Positions 20,846 to 30,734 of a DNA stretch of 64,000 nt are shown here, piece after piece. Position 1 is the first letter of the stretch, and the number at the start of each line of letters is the position of its first letter. The translations under genes and the position numbers were made by a program. The DNA comes from Pseudoalteromonas sp. N1230-9 (lineage in GTDB: Bacteria > Pseudomonadota > Gammaproteobacteria > Enterobacterales > Alteromonadaceae): contig NZ_CP090419.1 in NCBI RefSeq assembly GCF_032716425.1, positions 1,552,001 through 1,616,000 on the forward strand, written 5' to 3'. The notes under the pieces were generated by a model, which was not told the origin of the DNA, did no database searches, and saw nothing but the letters and a program-made list of their open reading frames with translations.

Positions 20846-21639
20846 TCGCGAATAAACTGGCTCACATAAAACGATAACGTTACTTTTTGTGGGCCTTGTT
20901 GCTCTATTTGCTGCCAATGCTCTGGGCGAAACTTCCAGGCAAACGGTGTCATCATAATTAGATGTTTAATCTCTTCGACAGACAACAGCACCTGTTGCTC
21001 TAATAATGTTGTCGATTCTTTGCTGAAGCCAGCTGGTGGTTCTATTTCTGTATGCGGTTTTACATCAGCATAAATAAATGCTTTTAATTCTTTAAGGTGC
21101 CAAGGGCCAGGGCTTGCAACAATTAAGCTCGCATGAGGTTTTGCAAGGCGGGCAAGTTCTTGTGCAAATAAAGGGGCAAACACACTAACAAGCACATCAG
21201 CCTGCGCATCTGCAAAAGGGGCTTGGCTAATTGACGCGACACTAAAATGCGCATTTTCATACCGCTTAGCGGCGTATTTTACCGCAGGTTTCGAAATATC
21301 AACACCATGCACTTCGGCACTCGATTGCGCTGCAATGGCTTGGGTATAGAAGCCTTCACCACAGCCTAAATCAATCACTGAATTTGGTGTCAGTGATGCC
21401 ACGAGTTCAGCTAAAGCTTGCTGTAAAAAACCATAATGCCCCGCATTTAAAAACTCGCGTCGCGCTTGCACCATTTCAAGGTTATCGCCCGGTTGTTTCG
21501 ACTTTTTATTTTGCACGGGAAGTAAATTGACATAACCCTCTTTGGCGATATCAAAGCTGTGGTTATTGTCACAACGGTATGTTTTATCCGTGAGTGTAAG
21601 CTCAAGTTTGCAAAGCGGGCAGTGATAGTGAAGACTCAT
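20842..21639 (-). CDS. rlmA: 23S rRNA (guanine-745-N1)-methyltransferase
   Basis: SAM-dependent enzyme that methylates N1 of G745 in helix 35 of 23S rRNA. 265 residues. The N-terminal zinc finger is seen as YHCPLC...YRCDNNH, followed by FDIAKEGYVNLLP (family signature), and the SAM-binding motif I VIDLGCGEGFYTQA. SVFAPLF and ASPGPWHL are further RlmA-typical blocks. The ATG overlaps the stop of the upstream permease gene by 4 bp. Confidence 0.92.
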   Translation of the reverse strand: MSLHYHCPLCKLELTLTDKTYRCDNNHSFDIAKEGYVNLLPVQNKKSKQPGDNLEMVQARREFLNAGHYGFLQQALAELVASLTPNSVIDLGCGEGFYTQAIAAQSSAEVHGVDISKPAVKYAAKRYENAHFSVASISQAPFADAQADVLVSVFAPLFAQELARLAKPHASLIVASPGPWHLKELKAFIYADVKPHTEIEPPAGFSKESTTLLEQQVLLSVEEIKHLIMMTPFAWKFRPEHWQQIEQQGPQKVTLSFYVSQFIRD

Positions 21640-22286
21640 GAGTCTAAATAGTCCTTATCATAAAAGGTTTTAACCCAGTGAGGGCGATAGGTGATCATTA
21701 AGGTAATAGCCATACCATTAAGCATTGCTTCAGGAAACCAAATTATCGCGCATAGAATGAGGTAGTTTTCTGAAATCTCAATAAAACTGTAATCACCAAG
21801 CAAGTAATAAAACACACCGCTGGTAAGTATTTTAATACAGGCGATAACAGCGGCGGTTAAAAACGCGCATAAAAAGATATAGATAAAAAAATGTCTTGGT
21901 AAGTAGGTATAACAAAGCACAAAACACAAATAGCTCAACGTAATTGGTAAAAAAGCAGTAAACAATAAATGCACCGGCAATAAAGCCATAGGCAACTGAG
22001 CAACTAATACCAACAGTAAACTTGCAAGGGCACTTGCAAAAATGGCCAATCGCCAACCTAAAATCAGGGTCACAGCAGTAACCCCTAAAATATGCAATTC
22101 AAGGCCTGGCAATATCCCCGCTTTAATGCGCCACAGTACTGCAAGTACTAAAGCACAGGCGAGCACACCCACTTGTCTTATTGGCGTTGCCAATAACTGC
22201 GATGCGCTTTGTTTATCAAAACTTAGCCAAAGTATTAAAGCCACACAGCTCCACAACGGGAGCTGCCATTGCATAGTGTCTATCAT
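21636..22286 (-). CDS. ECF/CbiM-like permease (COG3235)
   Basis: 216-residue integral membrane protein with about six hydrophobic helices. The segment [22 protein letters not shown] resembles the CbiM family (substrate-binding subunit of energy-coupling-factor uptake systems), in which His residues help bind metal. [20 protein letters not shown] is the conserved end of the COG3235 group. No ATPase or T-component is adjacent, so the transported substrate (possibly a metal ion) and energising partner are unknown. It overlaps xthA and rlmA by 4 bp on either side, indicating a cotranscribed trio. Confidence 0.72.
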   Translation of the reverse strand: MIDTMQWQLPLWSCVALILWLSFDKQSASQLLATPIRQVGVLACALVLAVLWRIKAGILPGLELHILGVTAVTLILGWRLAIFASALASLLLVLVAQLPMALLPVHLLFTAFLPITLSYLCFVLCYTYLPRHFFIYIFLCAFLTAAVIACIKILTSGVFYYLLGDYSFIEISENYLILCAIIWFPEAMLNGMAITLMITYRPHWVKTFYDKDYLDS

Positions 22287-23092
22287 GCGTTAAATGTTGA
22301 CCATATTGGCGCATGATCAGAAGGTTTTTCGATACCACGTAATTCGTAATCGATACCAGACTCAACACAACGCTCAGCAAGGGCTGGAGTTGCTAAAATT
22401 ACATCGATACGTAGGCCTCGGTTGTCATCAAAACCTTTTGAGCGGTAATCAAACCACGAGTATTGTTCAACTTTTTCAGGGTAAAGTTCACGGAAGGTAT
22501 CTTTAAAGCCCCAGTTTAATAATGTACTTAACCATTCACGCTCTTCTGGTTGGAAAGAACACTTACCTGTTTTTAACCAGCGTTTACGGTTTGGCTCACC
22601 AATACCAATGTCGAGATCAGTTGGTGAAATATTAATATCGCCCATTACAATAACATCTTCTTCAGGGGTGTGATTGACTTCTAAGTGGGTCATTAAATCT
22701 TTATAGAACTGACGTTTATAAGGGAATTTAATTTCGTGAGCAATATTATCGCCCTGTGGGAAGTAACCGTTCATAACAGTTAAGTCACGGCCATTCTGTT
22801 GGGTTACAGTCACGCTGATCATACGACGTTGTGACTCGTCAGTATCAGTTGCAAAGCCTTTCACTACCGATTTAGGTTCTTGTTTACATAACATTGCCAC
22901 GCCGTAATGGGCTTTTTGACCGTGAAAATAAACGTGATAACCCATTTTTTGCACATCTTCGAGTGGGAAAGCTTCATCATGAACTTTGATTTCTTGTAAG
23001 CCAATGATATCTGGTTGATGTTTATCTATCACCGCTTGTAGTTGATGTAAGCGAGCGCGAAGTCCATTTATGTTGAACGAGATAACCTTCAT
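22283..23092 (-). CDS. xthA: Exodeoxyribonuclease III
   Basis: AP endonuclease / 3'-5' exonuclease of base-excision repair. 269 residues from [18 protein letters not shown], against 268 in E. coli. Active-site motifs: [15 protein letters not shown] (catalytic Glu), [19 protein letters not shown] and the final SDHAPIW (catalytic Asp-His). The reading frame extends to 23167, but homology begins at 23092 with AAGGTG a few bases upstream, so the earlier ATGs are rejected. Confidence 0.95.
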   Translation of the reverse strand: MKVISFNINGLRARLHQLQAVIDKHQPDIIGLQEIKVHDEAFPLEDVQKMGYHVYFHGQKAHYGVAMLCKQEPKSVVKGFATDTDESQRRMISVTVTQQNGRDLTVMNGYFPQGDNIAHEIKFPYKRQFYKDLMTHLEVNHTPEEDVIVMGDINISPTDLDIGIGEPNRKRWLKTGKCSFQPEEREWLSTLLNWGFKDTFRELYPEKVEQYSWFDYRSKGFDDNRGLRIDVILATPALAERCVESGIDYELRGIEKPSDHAPIWSTFNA

Positions 23093-23265
23093 CATGCACC
23101 TTAGTTTATTTTTCTTTAAAGGAAGTAACGTAATTCTACCATCAAATGTGGTGCTATTCATGAGCAAAGAAAGAAAAATACACTGTTTAAATGTTGATCA
23201 ATTGAAGGTTTAGTTAAACGCATTGTTAACTCGATATTAATTAAAATATTAAATAAAATATTTAA

Positions 23266-23293
23266 TTGATTTGTTCTTTTTTGTTTATATAAT
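23266..23293 (+). promoter_or_regulatory. Likely sigma-70 promoter of the DUF3718 gene
   Basis: A -35 TTGATT (23266-23271), 16-bp spacer and perfect -10 TATAAT (23288-23293) lie about 45 bp before the ATG, behind a very AT-rich tract (23236-23265) that could act as an UP element. Confidence 0.5.
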
Positions 23294-23339
23294 GCGCGCA
23301 AATTAACCGTTCAAATTATGTACACTTAAAAGGTAAACC

Positions 23340-23774
23340 ATGAAAAAACAATTAGTGATGCTTTCTCTTGCATGTATCTCATTTGGCTCATTGGCAAGCA
23401 ATCCACAGTATTTCTCAGCTGATAATCGTATTGAATCGAAGTTATGCAGTCTGAGTGCGAACGAAGGGTTTACCGCTGCACGTAAAGAAGCGACAAAGCA
23501 TGGTATTGCGATGTCGCGCTTTTCTAAAAGTATTGAGTGTAATGGTGTCGACATTCGTGACATTGCTAAAAAAGCACAATCACAAAAGGCGGCTTCTAAA
23601 GTGTCAGTTGAAGTGTTTGCTAAGAATCAGCAAAAAGAAACTCAGCTTTGTATTACAGCACTTAAACAAGGTTTAACACCTGTACGTGAAAAGATTGGTA
23701 ACTTAAATACCTTAAAATGTAATGGCGAAGCAGTAACAGATTTCGTTAAGCGTTACCAAAACGCAGCTATCTAA
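23340..23774 (+). CDS. Secreted protein with two DUF3718 repeats
   Basis: 144-residue exported protein. A signal peptide of about 19 residues ends SFGSLAS. The mature part holds two similar units: unit 1 with LCSLSANEG near residues 37-45 and ECNGVDIRDIAKK near 66-78, and unit 2 with LCITALKQG near 102-110 and KCNGEAVTDFVKR near 125-137. Each has two Cys and a CNG motif, the DUF3718 pattern. Function is unknown; disulfides in the periplasm are likely. AAAGGT lies 5 bp before the ATG, and a strong terminator follows. Confidence 0.78.
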   Translation: MKKQLVMLSLACISFGSLASNPQYFSADNRIESKLCSLSANEGFTAARKEATKHGIAMSRFSKSIECNGVDIRDIAKKAQSQKAASKVSVEVFAKNQQKETQLCITALKQGLTPVREKIGNLNTLKCNGEAVTDFVKRYQNAAI

Positions 23775-23795
23775 TAGCTATATTAAATAAGTTGT

Positions 23796-23821
23796 AAAAA
23801 GCGCTCTTGGAGCGCTTTTTT
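23796..23821 (+). terminator. Rho-independent terminator
   Basis: Stem AAAAAGCGCT / AGCGCTTTTT with loop CTTGG and a T-run, 22 bp after the DUF3718 gene. Confidence 0.9.
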
Positions 23822-23977
23822 ATGAAAAAATTACAGTACCCCATGAAAAGCTTGCTGAATCATAGGCTTAACCTTAACTTAATTGCTCTCTAAGTGCTTG
23901 ATTTTAGCTGGCAAGATGTTTTGGCATCCAACTTGTATTAGTCAAAGTGAATCTAATCGACTACAAGGAAATGTCTT

Positions 23978-24502
23978 ATGAACAAGTTAACTTTAGCATC
24001 AACAATTTTAGCAGCTCTAAGTCTATCAGCATGCTCTGCAAGCAACTCTTTAGCAAAAATAGACAGCGATTTTGGCAGTTTAGATAATGATAACGATGGT
24101 TACATTTCTAAAACAGAGGCCGATGATGATGCAATTTGGGCGCATTTTTCAAATATCGATACCAACATGGATGAACAAATCAGTCCAACTGAGTTTAATG
24201 CTTATATGCAGCTTAATACCGGTAAGGTTGCTGAGGATAGTGAGGTTTCTGAGTCGGCGTTTAAAGCTGAAATCGCTAAATTTGACCCGATCGAAAATGA
24301 TTTTAAATCGTTAGATAACGATAAAAATGGTTATATTTCGATTGAAGAAGCCGACGATGACGATATTGCCAACCATTTTGGTTACATGGACAGTGATAAA
24401 GATAAGCGCGTAAGCCGTAATGAATTCATCAACTACATCACTGAGCATGGTAGTGACGTTGCTGAGGATGACGCATTAGACATGGTTAAAAAGAGCTCGT
24501 AA
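23978..24502 (+). CDS. EF-hand lipoprotein with four calcium loops
   Basis: 174-residue lipoprotein. Lipobox LSAC puts the lipidated Cys at about residue 19. Four EF-hand loops can be read: DNDNDGYISKTE, DTNMDEQISPTE, DNDKNGYISIEE and DSDKDKRVSRNE. Loops 1 and 3 are nearly the same and are followed by the same EADDD stretch, so the gene arose by duplication of a two-hand unit. Loops 2 and 4 lack the Gly at position 6. Likely a periplasmic calcium-binding or CASP-type calcium sensor; no partner is known. ACAAGG lies 8 bp before the ATG. Confidence 0.83.
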   Translation: MNKLTLASTILAALSLSACSASNSLAKIDSDFGSLDNDNDGYISKTEADDDAIWAHFSNIDTNMDEQISPTEFNAYMQLNTGKVAEDSEVSESAFKAEIAKFDPIENDFKSLDNDKNGYISIEEADDDDIANHFGYMDSDKDKRVSRNEFINYITEHGSDVAEDDALDMVKKSS

Positions 24503-24530
24503 CTTAGCTCAAATATAAACATTGTTTGTA

Positions 24531-24556
24531 GCCAGTGTATTACACTGGCTTTTTTT
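24531..24556 (+). terminator. Rho-independent terminator
   Basis: GCCAGTGT / ACACTGGC stem followed by seven T residues, after the EF-hand gene. Confidence 0.9.
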
Positions 24557-24629
24557 GTAATAATTTTTCCAACCTAGCAAGACTTCTGTCATAATAGAGC
24601 GTTAGTGATTTAAATGACCTATAGTAACG

Positions 24630-25220
24630 ATGGCCACAAAACGTATTAGTGATGAACAGTTAGTCGAAATCATAGAAGCCGCGATTTTTGTAGCAGGTAA
24701 ACCTTTATCTAAACGTCATTTGAAAGAGACAGTATTGGCTGATTTAAGCGTTTCTATGCCGCGCATTAATAATGCAATTGAAGATATTCAAATCCATTAT
24801 CAAACACGCGGCATAAAATTAGTTGAAGTTGGCAGTGGTTATCGATTTCAAGCCTGCGCAAGCTTAGCTCCGTGGCTTGCAAATCTTTGGCAAGAGCGCG
24901 CACCTAAATACTCAAGAGCACTATTAGAAACATTATCCCTTATTGCCTACAGACAGCCCATTACGCGTGGTGAAATTGAACAAGTACGAGGTGTTACTGT
25001 TGGCTCAGGGATTATTAAAACCTTATTAGAAAGAGAGTGGATAAGGGTTGTAGGCCACAAAGAAGTGCCAGGACGTCCGGCTTTGTATGCTACAACATCC
25101 GCTTTCTTAGACTATTTTTCATTAGCTGGTTTAGATGAATTACCACCGTTACCTGAACTACAGGAAAGTAAAATTAACCAGCTTTTGAGCGATCCTTCTG
25201 TGAGAGAACTATCTGAATGA
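24630..25220 (+). CDS. scpB: Segregation and condensation protein B
   Basis: Kleisin-associated winged-helix subunit of the SMC-ScpAB condensin. 196 residues with the typical [14 protein letters not shown] start, the winged-helix block [24 protein letters not shown] and [16 protein letters not shown]. Its stop overlaps the rluB start by 4 bp. The usual upstream partner scpA is absent here: a terminator and a lipoprotein gene precede scpB instead. Confidence 0.93.
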   Translation: MATKRISDEQLVEIIEAAIFVAGKPLSKRHLKETVLADLSVSMPRINNAIEDIQIHYQTRGIKLVEVGSGYRFQACASLAPWLANLWQERAPKYSRALLETLSLIAYRQPITRGEIEQVRGVTVGSGIIKTLLEREWIRVVGHKEVPGRPALYATTSAFLDYFSLAGLDELPPLPELQESKINQLLSDPSVRELSE

Positions 25221-26089
25221 GTAATGTAGAAACTGAAAAGTTACAAAAAGTATTGGCCCGTGCAGGCGTGGGCTCACGTCGTGAGATGGAAAAATACATC
25301 GATGCAAATCGAGTAAGTGTCAATGGCAAAGTGGCCCGTTTGGGAGATCGTGTTGAAGCAACTGATGTCATTCGTGTTGACGGACACGTAGTAAAAGTTG
25401 AAGATAAAGCTGATCGGATTTGTCGTGTGCTTATGTATAACAAGCCTGAAGGCGAGTTATGTACTCGTAAAGATCCTGAAGGTCGCCGTACTGTGTTCGA
25501 TCGTCTTCCTAAAGTAGACGGTGAGCGTTGGATTGCAGTAGGTCGACTGGATATTAATACCGCTGGATTAATGCTGTTTACCAATGATGGTGAGCTTGCT
25601 AATCGCCTTATGCATCCAAGCTATGAAGTTGAGCGAGAATATTCTGCACGGGTATTTGGTGAAGTAACAAATGAGACTTTACGTAACTTAACCAAAGGCG
25701 TTGAACTGGATGATGGACCTGCAAAATTTTTAAATATTAAACCACTAGGTGGTGAAGGAATAAATCGTTGGTTCAATGTGACCTTAACCGAGGGACGTAA
25801 CCGCGAAGTTCGCCGTTTGTGGCAATCACAAGATGTGGAAGTATCTCGTCTTATTCGTATTCGTTACGGTAAGTTAGAGCTTGATAAACGCTTGCCTCAA
25901 GGTGGTTGGGCAGAGCTTGATCTGGATACAGTTAACTATTTACGTAAAACAGTTCAATTGGGTCGTGAAACGCAAACAAAGTTATCAGTTATACCTGAAA
26001 AGCGTAAAGAAAAACGAGCCAAGATAAACCAAATACGTAAAGCGGTTAAAAAGCATAATCAACGCGTTAAGCAGCCTAAGCGTCGTTAA
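25217..26089 (+). CDS. rluB: 23S rRNA pseudouridine-2605 synthase
   Basis: 290-residue RsuA/RluB-family enzyme. The S4 RNA-binding domain lies at about 8-65 ([20 protein letters not shown]). The catalytic Asp is in [34 protein letters not shown] is the second core motif. The C-terminal 30 residues are Lys/Arg-rich, suggesting extra RNA contact. Overlaps scpB by 4 bp. Confidence 0.95.
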   Translation: MSNVETEKLQKVLARAGVGSRREMEKYIDANRVSVNGKVARLGDRVEATDVIRVDGHVVKVEDKADRICRVLMYNKPEGELCTRKDPEGRRTVFDRLPKVDGERWIAVGRLDINTAGLMLFTNDGELANRLMHPSYEVEREYSARVFGEVTNETLRNLTKGVELDDGPAKFLNIKPLGGEGINRWFNVTLTEGRNREVRRLWQSQDVEVSRLIRIRYGKLELDKRLPQGGWAELDLDTVNYLRKTVQLGRETQTKLSVIPEKRKEKRAKINQIRKAVKKHNQRVKQPKRR

Positions 26090-26102
26090 ATACTCGCGAA
26101 TA

Positions 26103-26130
26103 AAAAACCTTACTCGCGAGTAAGGTTTTT
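26103..26130. terminator. Bidirectional terminator between rluB and yciK
   Basis: Perfect 28-nt palindrome AAAAACCTTACTCG / CGAGTAAGGTTTTT with T-runs on both strands, between convergent genes. Confidence 0.92.
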
Positions 26131-26162
26131 TATTGGTAAATCATACATCAACAGCACTGAAC

Positions 26163-26906
26163 TTATTTTTGTTGCGCATCTAAAGATTGACCATTGATAT
26201 CTTTTGAATCATCACTCATTAGGTAAAGGTAGGTAGGCATAAGATCCTCAGGGGTTGCTAACTTATCTTTATCCTCTCCTGGATAGGCTGATGCACGCAT
26301 AGATGTACGTGTTGCACCTGGGTTGATGCAGTTAATGCGAATGTTTGTTTTTTCTACTTCACAAGCCCACGTCTGCATCATGCCTTCTACTGCAAACTTT
26401 GAAATAGCATACGCACCCCAAAACTCGCGACCTTGGCGACCTACACCTGAGGAGGTAAAAATAACCGATGCGCTAGGCGATTTTCTTAAAATAGGGAACA
26501 TGTACTTAGTGATAAGTGCCTGTGCAGTAACATTAACCTTCATGATGTTTTCAAATGTTGACACACAGAAGTGCTCAAGCGGGCCAAGCGAACCTAAAAT
26601 ACCTGCATTGTTTACTAAGCCATCAAGTTTGCCGAATTTCTGTTCGATTGTCGCAGCAAGGTCACGATAGTTTTGTTTCGTTGCACCTTTAAGATCCATA
26701 GGAACAATCGCTGGCTGAGGGTCGCCTGCATTAACTATTTCATCGTAAACAGCTTCTAGTTTGCTGGTTGTTTTACCAAGTAAAATGATCGTAGCACCAT
26801 GTTTTGCATAGGTTAAGGCTGCTACGCGACCAATGCCATCACCAGCACCAGTAATTAAAATAACTTTGTCTTTTAGCGCGTTTTCTGCGGCTTTGTAATT
26901 GTGCAT
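26163..26906 (-). CDS. yciK: YciK-type short-chain dehydrogenase
   Basis: 247-residue classical SDR. The cofactor motif TGAGDGIGR (about 20-28), NNAG at about 95-98, catalytic Ser in FTSSGVGRQGR, and YAISK (Tyr and Lys) are intact. LKDKVILITGAG and NCINPGATRTSMRASAYPGEDKDKL match the YciK group of enterics and vibrios; its substrate is unknown. I start at the ATG 26906, where homology begins; the frame itself is open to 26957. Divergent from the lipase gene. Confidence 0.87.
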   Translation of the reverse strand: MHNYKAAENALKDKVILITGAGDGIGRVAALTYAKHGATIILLGKTTSKLEAVYDEIVNAGDPQPAIVPMDLKGATKQNYRDLAATIEQKFGKLDGLVNNAGILGSLGPLEHFCVSTFENIMKVNVTAQALITKYMFPILRKSPSASVIFTSSGVGRQGREFWGAYAISKFAVEGMMQTWACEVEKTNIRINCINPGATRTSMRASAYPGEDKDKLATPEDLMPTYLYLMSDDSKDINGQSLDAQQK

Positions 26907-27133
26907 AAAAGTACCATCGGTTAAATTTTTTCGTATTTTACCATAGCAAAAAGCCAAGTTATCGAATTTATTGCAAATTAAGGTGGCGAAAATTAAAACT
27001 TTACGTTAACTTTAACTGGTCTAATGTCTTATTAATAACCTAATTACATTAAATTAACTTAACTAAAGGTATCTTTTTAGCTACTTTTAAATATGAACAC
27101 ACAATAACAATAAGATTTTCGCGGAGCGATATT

Positions 27134-29566
27134 ATGAAAAAAATGCTACTTTCACTGGCCGTTGCAACAGCCATTACAGGTTGCGGTGGAGGAGAAACAT
27201 TAGAAGATGTAAAAAATGACAATCCCCCCATTGTGCCAACCGCGACAGTTAAGTTTGATCCTGCTAATGGTGTTATCTCTGTACCCAACGATTTACTCAT
27301 GAGTGGCACACTTGATGGCACGCTTAATATTCCTGGTGAACTTGATGAGAATAATGTGAGCGTAGAGCGTGCTGCCTATGCCGATCCGCAGTTAGCATTA
27401 GGTGCACTAGATGGTTGGTCTACACAAACTCCGTTTAAAATCGATCTTACTTTTCCTGCGGGTGTTAGCTTAGATGCTACATCTGCTGCCTCACCAGGCG
27501 CAGTGCGTATTTTTGAAGTCGTCATGGGAGCCAGCCAAACGGATGAAGCATGCGCACAAGTGCCTGCAGGTATTGCCTGTAAATTAGTGTCAGAGCTCAC
27601 ATTTGGTGTCGATTTTATTACTCAAGGCTCTGGTGATGCTGTTGCTGTTATACCATTGAAACCGTTTAAAGCAGGTAGTAGTTATATCAATGTTTTAACA
27701 ACCTCACTAATGGACTCAGAAGGTCGCTCAATTGAGCCATCATCTACTTATGCGTTGGTTAGTGAAGAAACAACCCTTATTACAGACGCACAAAAATCGT
27801 TACAAGCGGTCATCAATAGTTATGAAAACGCTGTAACATCAGGTGGTGCAATTTCTAAAGATGAAATCATTTTTAGTGCGGCTATGACCATGCAGTCGGC
27901 AGGTCAAGTACTTGGCACAGTCAAACAATTACTAGCAGCAAGTTTAACGCAAGCGGCTTTACCAAGACCGACGGTACAAATTCCTGAGCAACCGGTAATT
28001 ACTGTCGAACAAGTATTTGCGTCACAAGGGGTAACAGGTTTGTCACCTGCTTTTGCTGGGGTTCAGTATCAAAAAGGCAGTGTAATGCTACCTATGTACC
28101 TTGCAACACCAACAGGCACTGAGGTAGGTGATTTAGCTGCGACATACTGGCAAGGTATGTGTGACAGCGGTGTAGCGGTACTTGGTTACGCCTCTTCAGC
28201 AGGTGCATCGTTCCCAACAGATCCAATTAGTGAGAATGATGCTTTATGTATGGCACTTAGTGGTGGCAAGTTACGCGACTTAGGCCTTGACCAAACTAAG
28301 CACTTAACCAAATACAATACAATCCCTAAAACGCAAAGCATTGCGAATGTACCGGTTCAAATTACTAAGCCTATTTTACCCGTGATCAACTTTGTTCGAA
28401 GCCAAATCGGTCTAGATGCTTTAGCAATGCCTGAAGGTGGCTGGCCGGTAGTGATTCTTCAGCACGGTATTACGTCTAAGAAAGAAGATATGTTAGCAAT
28501 AACTGCTCAACTTTCTATCCAAGGTTTTGCAACGGCTGCTATCGACCACCCAATGCATGGTGAGCGTGGTGTTGATGTAAATGGAGATGGTGTCGATGAC
28601 TTCAACGCATCAACGGGCTCAGTGCTAAGTTACATGAATTTACAGTCTCTACTTGTAGCACGAGACAGTTTACGTCAATCAGTTGCTGATTTATTGGGTT
28701 TACGCTTAGGTTTAAACTTTTCTGGTGCGACTGATTTAAATACTCAAGATGTGTCATTCGTGGGACATTCACTAGGTTCAGTTGTTGCGCCTGCTTTTGT
28801 TGCAGTGACGAATAATCCTCTTGATCCTCAGGTTGATCCACTTTTCAATGTTAAGAGTGTGGCACTTGCCAGTGGCGGTGGCGGTATTGCAAGCTTCCTA
28901 ATTGATTCGGCAACGTTTGGTCCATTCGTTCAAGGCTCGGTGTTACTTGCTGCTGGCATTAGTGAGTCTGCAGAATTTAGCTCGTACCTACAAAACGAAG
29001 CTGTGTCTAACTGTGGCACGCTAGCAGCAGATCAAACCGCTTATGTTAGTTGTGGTTACAAAGAGTACATTGGTTCATTAACAATGGCGGGTGAAACAGC
29101 AAAACTAGCAAATATTCAAGGGGTAGTAACACAATTTGCTTTTGCGGCACAGACAGCCCTTGATAGTGGTGATCCTACTAATTACGCAGCATCAGTTGCG
29201 GCACTTGGCACGCCTACATATATGAGTGTCGTTGTTGGTGATGGCGCTAACAATAAGCCTGACCAGGTTATTCCACCTATGGTAGCTTCTAACCCTATCG
29301 CAGGCAGTTTACCGCTCGCTAACTTGATGGGCTTAGCAACAGTGGCTCAATCTCAGGGGCCAACAGCGGAGCCTATGAGCTATGTTGTGAAATTTACTAA
29401 GGGTCATCACAGTTCGGTATTAACGCCTGTTGCTACGCCTGATTCAGGCGCTACTGCACAGGAAAGTGCAGCTGCAACGTCTGAAATGCAATTGCAAATA
29501 GCCACTTTCTTAGCGAGCCGTGGTCAGTATTTGCAAGTCACTAATACTGATGTAGTCACTGACTAA
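27134..29566 (+). CDS. VolA/Pla-1-family surface phospholipase/lipase lipoprotein
   Basis: 810-residue lipoprotein of the Pla-1/cef extracellular lipase family. The signal peptide ends with lipobox ITGC followed by GGG, typical of surface-exposed lipoproteins. The N-terminal half (about 35-270) is a beta-rich domain. The alpha/beta-hydrolase part has an oxyanion block (VVILQHGITSKKEDM), a calcium-loop-like DVNGDGVDD near residue 480 and the nucleophile elbow GHSLG with S546. KGHHSSVL near the end probably gives the catalytic His. VolA of Vibrio cleaves lysophosphatidylcholine; that activity here is inferred. Confidence 0.86.
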   Translation: MKKMLLSLAVATAITGCGGGETLEDVKNDNPPIVPTATVKFDPANGVISVPNDLLMSGTLDGTLNIPGELDENNVSVERAAYADPQLALGALDGWSTQTPFKIDLTFPAGVSLDATSAASPGAVRIFEVVMGASQTDEACAQVPAGIACKLVSELTFGVDFITQGSGDAVAVIPLKPFKAGSSYINVLTTSLMDSEGRSIEPSSTYALVSEETTLITDAQKSLQAVINSYENAVTSGGAISKDEIIFSAAMTMQSAGQVLGTVKQLLAASLTQAALPRPTVQIPEQPVITVEQVFASQGVTGLSPAFAGVQYQKGSVMLPMYLATPTGTEVGDLAATYWQGMCDSGVAVLGYASSAGASFPTDPISENDALCMALSGGKLRDLGLDQTKHLTKYNTIPKTQSIANVPVQITKPILPVINFVRSQIGLDALAMPEGGWPVVILQHGITSKKEDMLAITAQLSIQGFATAAIDHPMHGERGVDVNGDGVDDFNASTGSVLSYMNLQSLLVARDSLRQSVADLLGLRLGLNFSGATDLNTQDVSFVGHSLGSVVAPAFVAVTNNPLDPQVDPLFNVKSVALASGGGGIASFLIDSATFGPFVQGSVLLAAGISESAEFSSYLQNEAVSNCGTLAADQTAYVSCGYKEYIGSLTMAGETAKLANIQGVVTQFAFAAQTALDSGDPTNYAASVAALGTPTYMSVVVGDGANNKPDQVIPPMVASNPIAGSLPLANLMGLATVAQSQGPTAEPMSYVVKFTKGHHSSVLTPVATPDSGATAQESAAATSEMQLQIATFLASRGQYLQVTNTDVVTD

Positions 29567-29588
29567 AAACTAAATTAACCAATTAAGT

Positions 29589-29616
29589 AAAAAGCCACAT
29601 CATGTGGCTTTTTTTT
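29589..29616 (+). terminator. Rho-independent terminator after lipase gene
   Basis: AAAAAGCCACA / TGTGGCTTTTT stem with long T-run. It overlaps the open frame upstream of sohB, which argues against an early sohB start. Confidence 0.9.
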
Positions 29617-29667
29617 ATGAAAAAGCATGTTAAATTGTGGCGAACTAACATTAAGTGGAGAATTTGT

Positions 29668-30684
29668 TTGGAATTTTTATACGAATATGGGCTGTTTTTC
29701 GCCAAAACCATCACCTTTGTTATTGCCATAGCAATCATTGTCGCAATTGCGGTTGGCGCAGCAGCAAAGCCAAAATCGAAAAAGGGCGAAATACAAATAG
29801 ATGACTTAAGTGAGCAGCTGGAGGATCTAAAACAAAGCTTTATTGAGAACACCCTTTCAAAAAAAGAGCTCAAAGCGCATTTAAAACAGCAAAAGGCTAA
29901 GAGCAAAAAAGCCTCAAGTGATGAGAAAAAAGCTCGTCTGTATGTCATCGACTTCAATGGTAGCGTAGATGCCCATGAAGTAGACAGTCTACGTGAAGAA
30001 ATTACAGCAATTCTTACTATTGCTGATAAAGAAAAAGATAAAGTACTCGTTCGCTTAGAAAGCGGTGGTGGGGTTGTTCATGGTTATGGTTTGGCTGCTT
30101 CACAATTACAACGCCTTCGTAATGCAGGAATTCACCTAACGATTGCCATTGATAAAGTTGCTGCCAGTGGTGGTTATATGATGGCATGTGTGGCGAATGA
30201 AATAGTTGCAGCTCCTTTCGCTATTGTTGGCTCTATTGGAGTGATAGCTCAAATTCCTAACTTTAACAAAATACTGAAAAAGAATGATGTTGAATACGAA
30301 CAAATTACTGCGGGTGAATACAAGCGCACACTAACATTATTTGGCGAAAACACAGATAAAGGGCGCGAAAAGTTTAAAGAGGAAATAGAGCAAACTCATG
30401 GTTTATTCAAAGCTTTTGTTAGCGAGCAACGACCTTCACTTAATATAGATTCAGTTGCAACAGGCGAACATTGGTTTGCTACTCAAGCCTTTGATAAAGG
30501 GCTTGTTGATAGAATAGATACCAGTGATGATATCCTCTTAAGTCAGGCGAGTGATCGTCAGATCTACAAAGTGAAATACAAAATCAAAAAGAACTTAAGC
30601 GATAAACTGGCAATCGGTTTGAGTACAAGTATCAGTAAGGCTGGAATTAATTTAGTCTCCCGTTTTAAAGGAATGAACCCTTAA
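29668..30684 (+). CDS. sohB: Inner-membrane S49 protease SohB
   Basis: 338-residue signal-peptide-peptidase-family protease with one N-terminal membrane helix (about 8-30). Catalytic Ser S167 lies in VAASGGYMMAC and Lys K219 in GEYKRTL; both are intact. NFNKILKKNDVE and ATGEHWFATQAF match E. coli SohB (349 residues). The start is TTG at 29668: homology begins there (LEFLYEYGLFFAK against MELLSEYGLFLAK) and AAGTGGAG sits 7 bp upstream. The ATG at 29602 lies in the preceding terminator. Confidence 0.92.
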   Translation: MEFLYEYGLFFAKTITFVIAIAIIVAIAVGAAAKPKSKKGEIQIDDLSEQLEDLKQSFIENTLSKKELKAHLKQQKAKSKKASSDEKKARLYVIDFNGSVDAHEVDSLREEITAILTIADKEKDKVLVRLESGGGVVHGYGLAASQLQRLRNAGIHLTIAIDKVAASGGYMMACVANEIVAAPFAIVGSIGVIAQIPNFNKILKKNDVEYEQITAGEYKRTLTLFGENTDKGREKFKEEIEQTHGLFKAFVSEQRPSLNIDSVATGEHWFATQAFDKGLVDRIDTSDDILLSQASDRQIYKVKYKIKKNLSDKLAIGLSTSISKAGINLVSRFKGMNP

Positions 30685-30695
30685 CGAAAGCGATA

Positions 30696-30723
30696 AAAAA
30701 CCCGCATTAATATGCGGGTTTTT
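30696..30723. terminator. Bidirectional terminator
   Basis: AAAAACCCGCAT / ATGCGGGTTTTT stem with loop TAAT, between convergent sohB and the symporter gene. Confidence 0.92.
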
Positions 30724-30734
30724 CAATGGTGAAT

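Noticed and set aside
26323..26670. 115-codon plus-strand frame
   Set aside because: Antisense to yciK, no SD and no recognisable protein features.
29602..29667. Longer N-terminus of SohB from ATG 29602
   Set aside because: It lies in the lipase terminator and before the region of homology; TTG 29668 has a good SD.
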